Assembly: GCA_945871065.1 (NCBI GenBank) | Contig: CAMBUL010000025.1 | Location: 1 to 34,367 of the forward strand | Direction: 5' to 3' | Source: Chthoniobacter flavus | GTDB lineage: Bacteria; Verrucomicrobiota; Verrucomicrobiia; Chthoniobacterales; JACTMZ01 | Length of the DNA: 34,367 bases | Shown: piece by piece, positions 19,117-28,094 of the stretch | Layout: each line of letters opens with the position of its first letter | Position numbering within the stretch: position 1 is the first letter of the stretch | Position numbers and translations under genes: made by a program | Notes under the pieces: model-generated | The model's input: the letters and a program-made list of their open reading frames with translations, nothing else | What the model was told of the DNA's origin: nothing | The model's database searches: none

Positions 19117-21524
19117 AATCCGCCGCCTTCCTCTGGTTTGCACTGATGACCGCAGCACTCGCTACGACTTCATCCGTGGCGGAAAAATCTCTCGCCGCCC
19201 TGCGCGAAGGAATGCCGCAAGCTGCCATTGCCCCCCTTGAAGAGGCGCTGCGCAAAGGTCCTGCGGGGGAAAGGAACATGCTCGGGCTCCTCCTCGCCCG
19301 AGCGCAACTCGCCGCCGGCCGCCCGGAAGATGCCATCCAGACGCTCGACGGCCCGTGCGATCGGGGGTCGCGCGAGGCGATGTTCCTCCGGGCAGCCGCT
19401 TTGGCCGCACAAGGCAGCCTTGAAATGGCCGCCAAGTTGGCCGAACCACTGGCCGCGGAGAATCCTGAGGCCACCCTGCTTCTGGCCCGCATCCGTACCG
19501 AGCAGGGCGACGCAGAGGCTGCCCACGCCCTGCTGCCGCCACCCGGGACACCTCTGCCCACCGACCCCAATATCCTGCGTTTGCTCCTCGACCTGCAGCT
19601 TTCGACCGGCGACCAAGCCACGGCAGAAACCCTGATCAACTCCGCACGCGGGCAGCAACTGCTTCCAGCAGCCGAACTCGATGTCGCCCTCGGCCGTGTC
19701 CGCCTGGCCGAAAACCGCCCCTCCGACGCCTCGGAAATTTTCCGCAACATCCTCGCCGCGGGCGAACCCACTGCCACCGTCCGGGACAATGCGCGGCTCG
19801 GGTTGGCCCGGTCGCTTCTTGTTCTCGGCGTCGACGCACGCGCCCGCGATGTCCTGCGCGAGGGCTTAGACGAGACGCCCGATGCGCTGACCACCCGCGA
19901 GAGCATGGAGCGATGGGTTATGCTGGAACGCCAACTGGGCGCCGATCCATCGGCAGATCTGAAAGCCTGGGCCGAAAAGAAAGGAAGCCGCCGCGCCCTT
20001 GAAGCCAGGTTCCAACTTGCACGCCTCGACCTCGATCTGAAACGCCCGGAAGCGGCAATCAGCGCCTTGGACGAAGCGGCAGCCGACCCGGCCTTCGGCC
20101 CCGGGGAGGCCCTGCGCGCGCGCCTCCTTCTGGCCGAGGCACGCATCGCTGCCGGGCAAACCAAGCAAGCACTCGAACTGCTCGAGACCATTCCTCCGGT
20201 GGAGACCGGCCCGGCTTCCGATTACCGGTTGGCCGACTTGCGCGGACGCGCCCTCGCCGCCACCGCAGCACACCGCCGCGCTTACGATTCGTTCGCCGCA
20301 GCGGTCAAAGCCGCCCGCACCCCGGAGGAAAAATCCGCCGCCGCGGCCAACTGTCTTGTCTCCGCGCTTGCGGCCGAAGACCTCGCCCTCGCCCGCAGTT
20401 CCTTTGATCTTCTCCGCCAAAGCGAACCTAGCAATCCGGACCTTGTCCGCTGGTCCTTTCTTATTGCCGCGGCCGAGGCGCGCGAAGGAAAGATTGACGG
20501 GCTCAACGCCCTCGCCCGGCGCGCCCCTGCGGTCGATTATGCCTTCCAATCCAAACTCGCTTTGGCCGAGTGGCGTATGGGCCGCGGCGAGGCTCCGGCT
20601 GCCGAACGCATCCTCCGCACGGCTCAAGCCGAGGCCGACAACCCGCCACGCGCCGCCGCCCTCGCCGCCGCGGAAATTTTCGCCGCAGACAACGCCGGTT
20701 CACGTCCGCGCGAGGAACTGGTCACTGCCGCGACCGAATTTCTTGCCGCCTACCCCGATGCACCGGAAGCCCCGGACATTTCCTTCAAACTTGGAGAACT
20801 GCACTCACGTGTCGGCGACCATGCTGCAGCCGAGGCGGTGCTGACCAAGCTGGGCCAAAGCCTGCCCGATGCCGAGGCCGCCGCACTGGCCAAATTCTTT
20901 GCCGCGCAGTCTGCCGCGCGCAGCATGAGTGCGGAGGGCGCAGGGCGTGCGCTCGCGTGGTTTGACCAGATTGCGCAAAGCAGTTCACCCCTGCGGCACC
21001 GCGCCCGCTTCGAGCAGGCCTCTCTTTTCTTGCGCGACCGCCGCTTGGCCGACGCCCTCACTCTTTACGACCGCACCCTCGGCGGCGACCCGCCTCCAGA
21101 GGTTCGCCATGCCGCCTTGATGGAAAAGGCGGACACGCTTTTTGCTTTGGGCAGCAGCGAACCCGAACGATTTACGGAAGCGGCCGCCGTCTACGCCGGT
21201 TTGGCCGCCGACCTCGACGCCCCGCCCGATTGGCGCGACCAAGCTGCCTGCAAGCGCGCCGCTGCGCTGGCCAAGGCCGGGCAAACCGAAGCCGCTCTCG
21301 CCGCCTACCGCGATGTGCTATCCCGGCCGCCGGGAACAGATGCCGACCCGTTTTGGTTTTACAAAGCCGGGCTCGAGGCAGGGCGTCTCTTGGAAGAACA
21401 AAAGGACTGGCCAGAGGCCATTGCGGTCTATGATAAAATGGCATCCGCAGAGGGCCCGCAGCGCGAAGAGATCATGCAGCGCGCCCGCCGCCTGCGGCTC
21501 GAACACTTCATCTGGGAAAACTAA
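19113..21524 (+). CDS. Exported TPR-repeat protein
   Basis: MKSAAFLWFALMTAALATTSSVAEKSLAALREGMPQAAIAPLEEALRKGPAGERNMLGLLLARAQLAAGRPEDAI...; repeated 34-aa-like helical units throughout 803 aa; ATGA overlap with uvrA stop. Confidence 0.8.
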   Translation: MKSAAFLWFALMTAALATTSSVAEKSLAALREGMPQAAIAPLEEALRKGPAGERNMLGLLLARAQLAAGRPEDAIQTLDGPCDRGSREAMFLRAAALAAQGSLEMAAKLAEPLAAENPEATLLLARIRTEQGDAEAAHALLPPPGTPLPTDPNILRLLLDLQLSTGDQATAETLINSARGQQLLPAAELDVALGRVRLAENRPSDASEIFRNILAAGEPTATVRDNARLGLARSLLVLGVDARARDVLREGLDETPDALTTRESMERWVMLERQLGADPSADLKAWAEKKGSRRALEARFQLARLDLDLKRPEAAISALDEAAADPAFGPGEALRARLLLAEARIAAGQTKQALELLETIPPVETGPASDYRLADLRGRALAATAAHRRAYDSFAAAVKAARTPEEKSAAAANCLVSALAAEDLALARSSFDLLRQSEPSNPDLVRWSFLIAAAEAREGKIDGLNALARRAPAVDYAFQSKLALAEWRMGRGEAPAAERILRTAQAEADNPPRAAALAAAEIFAADNAGSRPREELVTAATEFLAAYPDAPEAPDISFKLGELHSRVGDHAAAEAVLTKLGQSLPDAEAAALAKFFAAQSAARSMSAEGAGRALAWFDQIAQSSSPLRHRARFEQASLFLRDRRLADALTLYDRTLGGDPPPEVRHAALMEKADTLFALGSSEPERFTEAAAVYAGLAADLDAPPDWRDQAACKRAAALAKAGQTEAALAAYRDVLSRPPGTDADPFWFYKAGLEAGRLLEEQKDWPEAIAVYDKMASAEGPQREEIMQRARRLRLEHFIWEN

Positions 21525-21526
21525 TC

Positions 21527-22627
21527 ATGCTGAATACCACCAACGCCACCACCGACGGCCACATCAAACTTTTCATCCCCGGACCGGTTGAGGTTTCGGA
21601 CAAAACTTTCCGCGCTTTCTGCCACCCGCAAATCGGCCACCGCGGCACCGAGTTCTCGTCCCTCTACGAGTCCATTCACCCGCGCCTGCAAACCCTCTTC
21701 GGCACGACCGGACCCATTTATCTGGCCACCGCCTCCGCCTGGGGCGTGATGGAAGGCGCGCTGCGTAATCTCGTGCAGAAAAAAGTTCTCAACTGCATGT
21801 GTGGCGCTTTCTCCGACAAGTGGTTCGATGTGAGCAAACGATGCGGCAAACAGGCCGAAGCACTCCAAGTCGAGTGGGGCGACCCCATCCTTCCGGAATT
21901 GGTCGACGAAAAATTGTCCAAGGGTGGATTCGACGCCATCACCCTGATCCACAACGAGACCTCGGCCGGGGTTCTTAATCCGCTGGCCGAGATTGCGGCC
22001 GTGGTCAAAAAGTATCCTGAGGTCATGTTCATCGTGGACAGCGTGTCCTCATTTTCCACCGTGCCGATTTCGATGGACGACCTCGGAATCGACATTCTCC
22101 TCACCGGTAGCCAGAAGGCCCTCGCCTTGCCGCCCGGGCTGGCCCTTTTCAGCGCCAGCGAACGCGCCCGGGCCCGCGCGGCAACCACACCCGACCGCGG
22201 CTACTACTTCGACATCATCGAATTCCACAAAAACTGGGAGAAGTTCATGACGCCGAGCACGCCCACCACAGGGCACATCTGGGCACTGCGGTCCAAACTC
22301 GACGATATTTTCGAGGAGGGAGTGGAAAATCGTTATGCCCGCCACGCCAAGCTGAACCAGATGATCTCTGATTGGGTCGATGCGCATGGTTTCGAGCATT
22401 TCGCCCGGGAAGGCTACCGCTCGAAAGCGCTGGTCTGCGTGAAAAACAACAAGAACATCGACGTGGCGGCTTTCTGCTCGGCGCTGAAAAAGAAACACAA
22501 AGTGGCGATCAACGGCGGCTATGGAAAAATCAAAGGCACCACCTTCCGTATATCTAACATGGGTGATGAAAGCGAAGCCACCGTCAGCGAACTCCTCGGT
22601 TGGATGACGGATTGCCTGCCGGCTTGA
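21527..22627 (+). CDS. Class V aminotransferase (alanine/serine--glyoxylate aminotransferase family)
   Basis: KLFIPGPVEVSDKTFRAFCHPQIGHRGTEFSSLYESIHPRLQTLFGT; HNETSAGVLNPL; VDSVSSF; LLTGSQKALALPPGLAL (PLP Lys). Confidence 0.87.
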   Translation: MLNTTNATTDGHIKLFIPGPVEVSDKTFRAFCHPQIGHRGTEFSSLYESIHPRLQTLFGTTGPIYLATASAWGVMEGALRNLVQKKVLNCMCGAFSDKWFDVSKRCGKQAEALQVEWGDPILPELVDEKLSKGGFDAITLIHNETSAGVLNPLAEIAAVVKKYPEVMFIVDSVSSFSTVPISMDDLGIDILLTGSQKALALPPGLALFSASERARARAATTPDRGYYFDIIEFHKNWEKFMTPSTPTTGHIWALRSKLDDIFEEGVENRYARHAKLNQMISDWVDAHGFEHFAREGYRSKALVCVKNNKNIDVAAFCSALKKKHKVAINGGYGKIKGTTFRISNMGDESEATVSELLGWMTDCLPA

Positions 22628-22637
22628 GGAAAACAAG

Positions 22638-22664
22638 CGGGCCGTGACCACGCCCCGCGGCCCG
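22638..22664 (+). terminator. Possible stem-loop terminator after class V aminotransferase
   Basis: CGGGCCG (22638-22644) pairs with CGGCCCG (22658-22664), followed by only a short T run (acctttatg). Confidence 0.35.
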
Positions 22665-22715
22665 ACCTTTATGACCGCTTCTCCTCTCCTCCGTGAACCG
22701 GAGTCGGCCTGCGAC

Positions 22716-22744
22716 TTGCCATCTGAAAGGTCTTCCCCTAGTCT
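22716..22744 (+). promoter_or_regulatory. Candidate promoter for desaturase: TTGCCA-N17-TAGTCT
   Basis: -35 TTGCCA 22716-22721, 17-nt spacer, -10-like TAGTCT 22739-22744. Confidence 0.3.
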
Positions 22745-22783
22745 TTAGCTCAATGGCGGTTTGTCCGCCATGGCCCCATCTTT

Positions 22784-23911
22784 ATGCAAATTCCACTCAT
22801 CTCACGCATTCCTTGGGTTCGCGTCAACTGGACGACCAGCATTTTTCTGGCCGTCATTAACACCTTGGCCATGACCGCCGTGCCGCTCTACATCTGGCAC
22901 TACGGGCTTGATTGGTTCCAAGTCGGTCTCTTCTTCTTTTTCTACATGGCCACCGGTTTCAGTATCACGCTGGGCTATCATCGCCTCTTTTCCCATCTCT
23001 CCTTTAAAGCGAAGTCCCCGGTCAAACTAGCCACCCTTCTCTTCGGCGCCTGTGCTTTCGAAAATTCCGCCCTCGATTGGTGTTCGGACCACCGCAAGCA
23101 CCACAAGCACGTCGACCACGATGACGATCCCTACGACATCAGCAAGGGCTTCCTCTGGGCGCACATCGGCTGGCTCCTTTTCAAACTGGGGCCGGAGGAG
23201 CCGATGGACAATGTCAACGATCTCCGCCGCGACCCGCTGGTCATGTGGCAGCACCGCTGGTGCATTCCGATTGCGATAGCTCTCGGCTTCGGTCTTCCCG
23301 TCTTCCTCGGCTTTCTCTGGGCTGGCGCGGTCGGCGCGCTGGGTGGCTTCCTTCTGGCCGGTGTCCTCCGCGTTTTCGCGGTGCAGCACAGCACGTTTTT
23401 CATCAACTCCATGTGTCATACCGTGGGCGACCAGCCTTACTCCACGCGCTGCAGCGCACGCGATAGCGCGGTCATGGCTCTCTTCACCTTCGGCGAGGGC
23501 TACCACAATTATCACCACGAGTTCCAACACGACTACCGCAACGGAGTGAAACGCTCCAATTTCGACCCGACCAAATGGTCCATCTGGAGCCTGGAAAAAC
23601 TCGGCCTGGTCAGCGACCTCCGCCGCGTCCCGGATGAAAAGATCCTCCTCGCCGAAATGCAGGAGACGAAGCGTCGCGCCGCAATCAACACGCATCAGCA
23701 CGACAGCATCGCCACCGTTTTCGGCCAGCAAATGCACGACTTATTCCACCAGCTCAGCGACCGCCTGGCCAACAACTACGCGGCGGTCGAAAAAGCGATG
23801 GCCGAAAAAGTCGATGTCTCACGCCATATGATCGAGGATTGTCGCCGGGAAACCCGGGAATTCGCCGCACTCCTCACCGACATCGAGCGACGCTTGCCAG
23901 CCACAGCTTGA
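22784..23911 (+). CDS. Acyl-CoA/acyl-lipid delta-9-type fatty acid desaturase
   Basis: Three His boxes: GYHRLFSH, DHRKHHKHVDHDDDPY, EGYHNYHHEFQHDYRNG. Confidence 0.93.
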   Translation: MQIPLISRIPWVRVNWTTSIFLAVINTLAMTAVPLYIWHYGLDWFQVGLFFFFYMATGFSITLGYHRLFSHLSFKAKSPVKLATLLFGACAFENSALDWCSDHRKHHKHVDHDDDPYDISKGFLWAHIGWLLFKLGPEEPMDNVNDLRRDPLVMWQHRWCIPIAIALGFGLPVFLGFLWAGAVGALGGFLLAGVLRVFAVQHSTFFINSMCHTVGDQPYSTRCSARDSAVMALFTFGEGYHNYHHEFQHDYRNGVKRSNFDPTKWSIWSLEKLGLVSDLRRVPDEKILLAEMQETKRRAAINTHQHDSIATVFGQQMHDLFHQLSDRLANNYAAVEKAMAEKVDVSRHMIEDCRRETREFAALLTDIERRLPATA

Positions 23912-24073
23912 TCAGCGGGGCGGCAAGTCTGAGCTCAGAAGCAACCGAGTAACTGACTTTTCTCGTCGGAAAGAACGGTGCCACGGCCGACGCAGACCAC
24001 CGTCTTTATACCGTGTTCCAGAGGACCTTATACCAAGGGCCCGTCGCATTTGGTCTTTGTCCTTCGGCCCCGG

Positions 24074-24150
24074 GGTAGGGTCGGACCTCCGGGTCGACCG
24101 CGAACATTCTCTGGGCTTCGACACGGCCGGTCCGGAAGCCCGGCCCTACC
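24074..24150. repeat. Imperfect ~27-bp inverted repeat (REP/MITE-like) in convergent intergenic region
   Basis: Left arm GGTAGGGTCGGACCTCCGGGTCGACCG (24074-24100); right arm CGGCCGGTCCGGAAGCCCGGCCCTACC (24124-24150), whose reverse complement matches 21/27 positions with all six mismatches being transitions; 23-nt spacer. Confidence 0.65.
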
Positions 24151-24401
24151 ACTCGATCAATAGTCGAAAAGCAAAAGGACGTTGGTATTAAGCAGTCGTC
24201 CCGAATATTTGGCTGTGTCGTACCTGAAACCGGGCTGGTCTCAACCGACGCGAGGCTGCAGATCTGGCCGCAACGGGAAGCTGAGCTCCCGCCAAGCCGA
24301 TCCCTTGATCTGCTGCCCCAGCAGTCATGTGGCTCAATAAGGCCAAACGGGGACCGCATGCTTCGGACCGCACCAATGTGGCGGCAGCAGGGGCGTCGTA
24401 C

Positions 24402-25757
24402 TTACAACTCCACCGGCACACCCGGTGCCGGGAGGATAACTTCGGTCTGCGGGCTCACCTTGGGCACTTCCCGCGCAAACCACCCCACCGCTGGGGAATC
24501 TCCATGCACCAGGAGCAACTTTTTCGGCTGCACCCGCTCCACATAATGGAGCAAGCCCTCGCGCGTGCTGTGCGCGCTGAGCGTGAACTCGTCAAGCCGG
24601 CACCTCCGACGCACCGGACGGTGACGCGGGTCGAGGAGAACCTCGTCCCCTTCTTTGCCGGCACGGAGGCGACCGGCCGGAGACCTCGGATCGGAATAAC
24701 CGACAAACATGCAGTGGGCGCGCGGATCCTCGAGGATTCGCGGGGCGAGAATGTTGGAGAGGGTGTTTTCGGTCATCATGCCGCTCGAAATCGCGTAGAC
24801 CGTGCGCGACCGCACCGGCAAATTTGCGATATCACGTCCGCCTACCACCTCCATAGGAAGACACTCGGCCAGCTTGAGGTCCCCGTGGCGCCGCGGAGCG
24901 CGCCCGCGCAGGCGATCAGTCACGGCCGTGACCTTCGCGCTCAAACCGCCGACGAACAAGCCGAAGCTGCCCTGCAAGGCACCGCGCTTCTTTGCCTCGT
25001 AAAGCAAAGCGAGCAACTCTTGGGTCTTGCCCAGGGCAAAGACCGGTAAAAGGACCGGACCACCTTCATCAAGCGCCGATTGCAAGGTGGCGAGAAAACG
25101 ATCCTCCTCGGTCCGGCGCGTCATGCCGTGCGGAGTAGGACTGTCTCCGCGGGTTGTTTCCATGATCAAAACGTCGATGTTTTTCTCGGGGAATTTCGCC
25201 CCGCGCATCAGAGTTTGATCCTCGAAGTTGACGTCGCCCGAATAGAAAATCCGCCGGCCTTCCGCTTCAAAAAGCACGCCGGAAGAACCAAGAATATGGC
25301 CCGCGTCGCAGAATTCTGCGGTCAGGCCACCACCCCCGAGGTCAAGCCGTTCCCCTAATCGTACAATTTCCCAGTCCGCGGACATTTTCTCCACTTCGCG
25401 GTGGGTGAAAAGTGGAAGGCCTTGGGCGGCCAGCTCTTCCCGCTGCCGCATCATGACATTGACCGAATTATGCAGCATCACGTCGGACAAACCCGCCGTG
25501 GCTTCGGTCATGAATACCGGCGCACCCGGCGCCTGACGCATGGCCAAAGGAAGGCAGCCCACGTGGTCTTGGTGCGCGTGGGACAACACCATGGCATCAA
25601 AGCCCCGGTCCCCGAGAAGGGAAAAGTCTGGTGAGGCAAGGGCCCCGGACTCGCGTGGATGCATGCCCGCATCAAGCAGGACACGGACCCCGGCGGCCTC
25701 AAGCAGGTAACAATTCGCCCCGATCTCCTCGGCACGGGTCAGATTGGTGAATTTCAT
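24402..25757 (-). CDS. MBL-fold beta-CASP ribonuclease/exonuclease family protein
   Basis: VLSHAHQDHVGCLPL (HxHxDH), DAGHILGSSGVLFEAEGRRIFYSGD, METTRGDS, and C-terminal SAHSTREGLLHYVERVQPKKLLLVHGD. Confidence 0.88.
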   Translation of the reverse strand: MKFTNLTRAEEIGANCYLLEAAGVRVLLDAGMHPRESGALASPDFSLLGDRGFDAMVLSHAHQDHVGCLPLAMRQAPGAPVFMTEATAGLSDVMLHNSVNVMMRQREELAAQGLPLFTHREVEKMSADWEIVRLGERLDLGGGGLTAEFCDAGHILGSSGVLFEAEGRRIFYSGDVNFEDQTLMRGAKFPEKNIDVLIMETTRGDSPTPHGMTRRTEEDRFLATLQSALDEGGPVLLPVFALGKTQELLALLYEAKKRGALQGSFGLFVGGLSAKVTAVTDRLRGRAPRRHGDLKLAECLPMEVVGGRDIANLPVRSRTVYAISSGMMTENTLSNILAPRILEDPRAHCMFVGYSDPRSPAGRLRAGKEGDEVLLDPRHRPVRRRCRLDEFTLSAHSTREGLLHYVERVQPKKLLLVHGDSPAVGWFAREVPKVSPQTEVILPAPGVPVEL

Positions 25758-25761
25758 GAAG

Positions 25762-26904
25762 TCATGGGCCGAACCATCCCCCTTTGAAGCCGGCCCGACC
25801 GATCATAAGTCCGGCCCCCAAGGTCAGCAAGGTCAGTGCCGCCGGCAGGGCCACCCGCAGGGATGAAAAAGCAGCCAGCCCGATCATGGCAAAGACCAGC
25901 AGGGCGAAGAATCCGGCTAGCAACGCGCCCATGTTCGAACGCCGGGCCGGGCCCAGAGCTAGCAGAGACGCCACCGTGGCGACGACCACTGGATACCACC
26001 AACCGGGGGAATGAAAACATCGGTTGGTCCGCACCGCTTCCCACGCCGCAGCCCATTGCTCCACCGGGGTCACGGGCTTTGGTCCTTCTCCCGCCACGCG
26101 GGTCACCTCGGAAGTGGCTCGTCCGAGAACAACAATGTGCCCGCTGAGCGGCGACCTTCCTCCCTCGCGCTCGAATTTTTCCGCCAAGACAAACAATTCA
26201 TTCATCGTGGTCATCCTCGGGGCGGCTGCGGCGGGGAGAAACTGGACGGCCCCGGTTGGATCCAAAATGAGCCGGCCCGATGGTCCTCGCAATCCGGAGG
26301 GATCGGCCACCACCTCGGACCACCGCCATCCCTGCGCCGCGGCCCAGGCCAGGGCAAGAAAGGAGGGTACAGGCCGACCGGCGTTTCGGGCCGCTACTTG
26401 GATAGTTTTGGCACCGCCTCCGCTCCCCACGGGTGGAGCGAGAAAGCCACGGGAAAATCGGGCCGGACGACCGGTCAACCCCGACATCTCCAACCATTCT
26501 GTGCCCGGTTCCCCGTTCAACGGGGTCCATCCTGATCCGGGCGCTAAAGAAGGGTCGTAGCCGCCGAACACCGGCATCCGCCCCGCCGCCTCGATCATGC
26601 GGGTCGGATCGCCGGTCAATCCTTCAACCCCCGCCCCCGACGCACCAAGCCTCAATACCGCCCGCACAAACAGCGCCCCGTCGAGCATCGCCATCCGTTC
26701 CGTGCCCGCCATCTCGGATGCCTCATCATCATAAAGCACCAGCGTGAGGGGCGGTAACATTTTCGGCGCGGGACTATTGGCGGCCAGCCAGGAGAGGAAG
26801 GCACGTTGGACCGAATCGAAAGTGCCCCGCGTACTCTCACGTTGGAGCCAAGACGCAAAAATGACCAACCCGACGACCAGAAGAAGAACCGGCACGCGTT
26901 TCAT
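25762..26904 (-). CDS. CHASE2-like sensor protein without recognisable output domain
   Basis: N-terminal TM; extracytoplasmic region with LTLVLYDDEASEMAGTERMAMLDGALFVRAVLRLGASGAGVEGL and HIVVLGRATSEV; C-terminal hydrophobic TM segments, then end. Family call by pattern only. Confidence 0.5.
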   Translation of the reverse strand: MKRVPVLLLVVGLVIFASWLQRESTRGTFDSVQRAFLSWLAANSPAPKMLPPLTLVLYDDEASEMAGTERMAMLDGALFVRAVLRLGASGAGVEGLTGDPTRMIEAAGRMPVFGGYDPSLAPGSGWTPLNGEPGTEWLEMSGLTGRPARFSRGFLAPPVGSGGGAKTIQVAARNAGRPVPSFLALAWAAAQGWRWSEVVADPSGLRGPSGRLILDPTGAVQFLPAAAAPRMTTMNELFVLAEKFEREGGRSPLSGHIVVLGRATSEVTRVAGEGPKPVTPVEQWAAAWEAVRTNRCFHSPGWWYPVVVATVASLLALGPARRSNMGALLAGFFALLVFAMIGLAAFSSLRVALPAALTLLTLGAGLMIGRAGFKGGWFGP

Positions 26905-28094
26905 ACCGCCTGCTTGCCTAATTTTTCGTAGTGGGTCAACAAAGCAGAAATGTGATGTTCGGGCCGGAACTTCTCCCGCCAGACCTCGCGAGCACGGGCG
27001 CCCATCGAGCGCAGCCGCTCCGGGTCGTCGAGGAGCAACTTGACCGCGTCGCGGAAACTATGCCGCTGGCCGAAAGGAATGAGCAGACCGGTCTCGCCGT
27101 CGGACAGCCATTCGCGAATCCCTTCGGTCTCGAAAGCTACCACCGGTTTGCCGTGCGCCATGGCACCAAGCCCCTCGAGGCCGAGCGGTTCGTTCCAGAG
27201 CACCGGCATGATGACCAAATTAGCTTCGCGATAAAGCAGCGACCATTGGTCGGGGGTCGGTTCACCGACGATACGCACGCGACTGCTCAGCCCGCGACGC
27301 CGCACGTGCGCTTCCAGCATTTCGCGCTCCCGGCCGCCGCCGGCAAAGACCAACTGCACATCCCGGGGAAGATCGCGCACCATTCGCACCACCATCCACA
27401 CACCTTTCTGTCCAATCAAGCCCCCGACATGAAGGATGGTCCGGAGGGAGGACATCGACGCCTGCCGGGATTCAGGCGGTGGCGGGGCGTAGGGAGGCAG
27501 GGCAAACAGCTTTTCTTCCGGCACACCATTAGCTACAAGCTGACGGCGCACGGTGCCGCTGACCGTTTGCAGACCGTGGAGCGATGCCAGCGCCGCAAGG
27601 CTGCGGCCGACCGTGCGGTAGCGGACAAAGTTCAACGCGGGGTTCCACGATCCGCAGCCTCGCAAAACATGGGCCGCACAGCACGCCCGACCGTGCGCGC
27701 GAGAACAGGGCGCGCTCGGACGTTCGAGGGTCAGGCGCCGCCCCGAGCAGTAGAAATCATGATTGTGCACACAACGCACCGTCGGTTTGCGCGCGGCCAG
27801 CCAGCCATCGAGCAAAGTATTGCCCACCCCGTGCAGCTGGATCACATCGGGAGAGAAATCCTCCAGAATAGCCTCGAGCCGGAGCGCGTTGAGGTCGCGT
27901 GGCATCAAGCGGTGGTCCAAATCGTCGTAAATATAGCCCGTGCCCTCCAGTTGCCCCGCTCCCCGGCCATGGACCAACGCCACCTCGTGGCCGGCCAAAC
28001 GCAGCCGGCGCATGGTATCGATGACCATACGGTTCATGCCCCCACCCATGGGCAGAGCCGAGCGATTGAAAAAAAGCAGACGCATGCTGCTCAA
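26901..28094 (-). CDS. Glycosyltransferase family 4 (GT-B fold)
   Basis: GGGMNRMVIDTMRRLRLAGHEVALVHG, ILHVGGLIGQKGVWMVVRMV, NEPLGLEGLGAMAHGKPVVAFETEGIREWLSDGETGLLIPFG. Confidence 0.92.
   Translation of the reverse strand: MSSMRLLFFNRSALPMGGGMNRMVIDTMRRLRLAGHEVALVHGRGAGQLEGTGYIYDDLDHRLMPRDLNALRLEAILEDFSPDVIQLHGVGNTLLDGWLAARKPTVRCVHNHDFYCSGRRLTLERPSAPCSRAHGRACCAAHVLRGCGSWNPALNFVRYRTVGRSLAALASLHGLQTVSGTVRRQLVANGVPEEKLFALPPYAPPPPESRQASMSSLRTILHVGGLIGQKGVWMVVRMVRDLPRDVQLVFAGGGREREMLEAHVRRRGLSSRVRIVGEPTPDQWSLLYREANLVIMPVLWNEPLGLEGLGAMAHGKPVVAFETEGIREWLSDGETGLLIPFGQRHSFRDAVKLLLDDPERLRSMGARAREVWREKFRPEHHISALLTHYEKLGKQAV

Noticed and set aside
19031-20191. 386-aa minus-strand Ser/Arg-rich ORF
   Set aside because: Antisense to the TPR protein and the uvrA end; no recognisable domain.
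11001-22731. Shared CCANCTGAAAGGT at 11001-11013 and 22719-22731
   Set aside because: 12/13 match between two leaders of unrelated genes; positions relative to the starts differ, so chance is plausible.
24006-24359. 117-aa minus-strand ORF in the convergent gap
   Set aside because: Spans the inverted repeat and has no recognisable family; more likely repeat-derived than a real gene, although the gap is otherwise unexplained.
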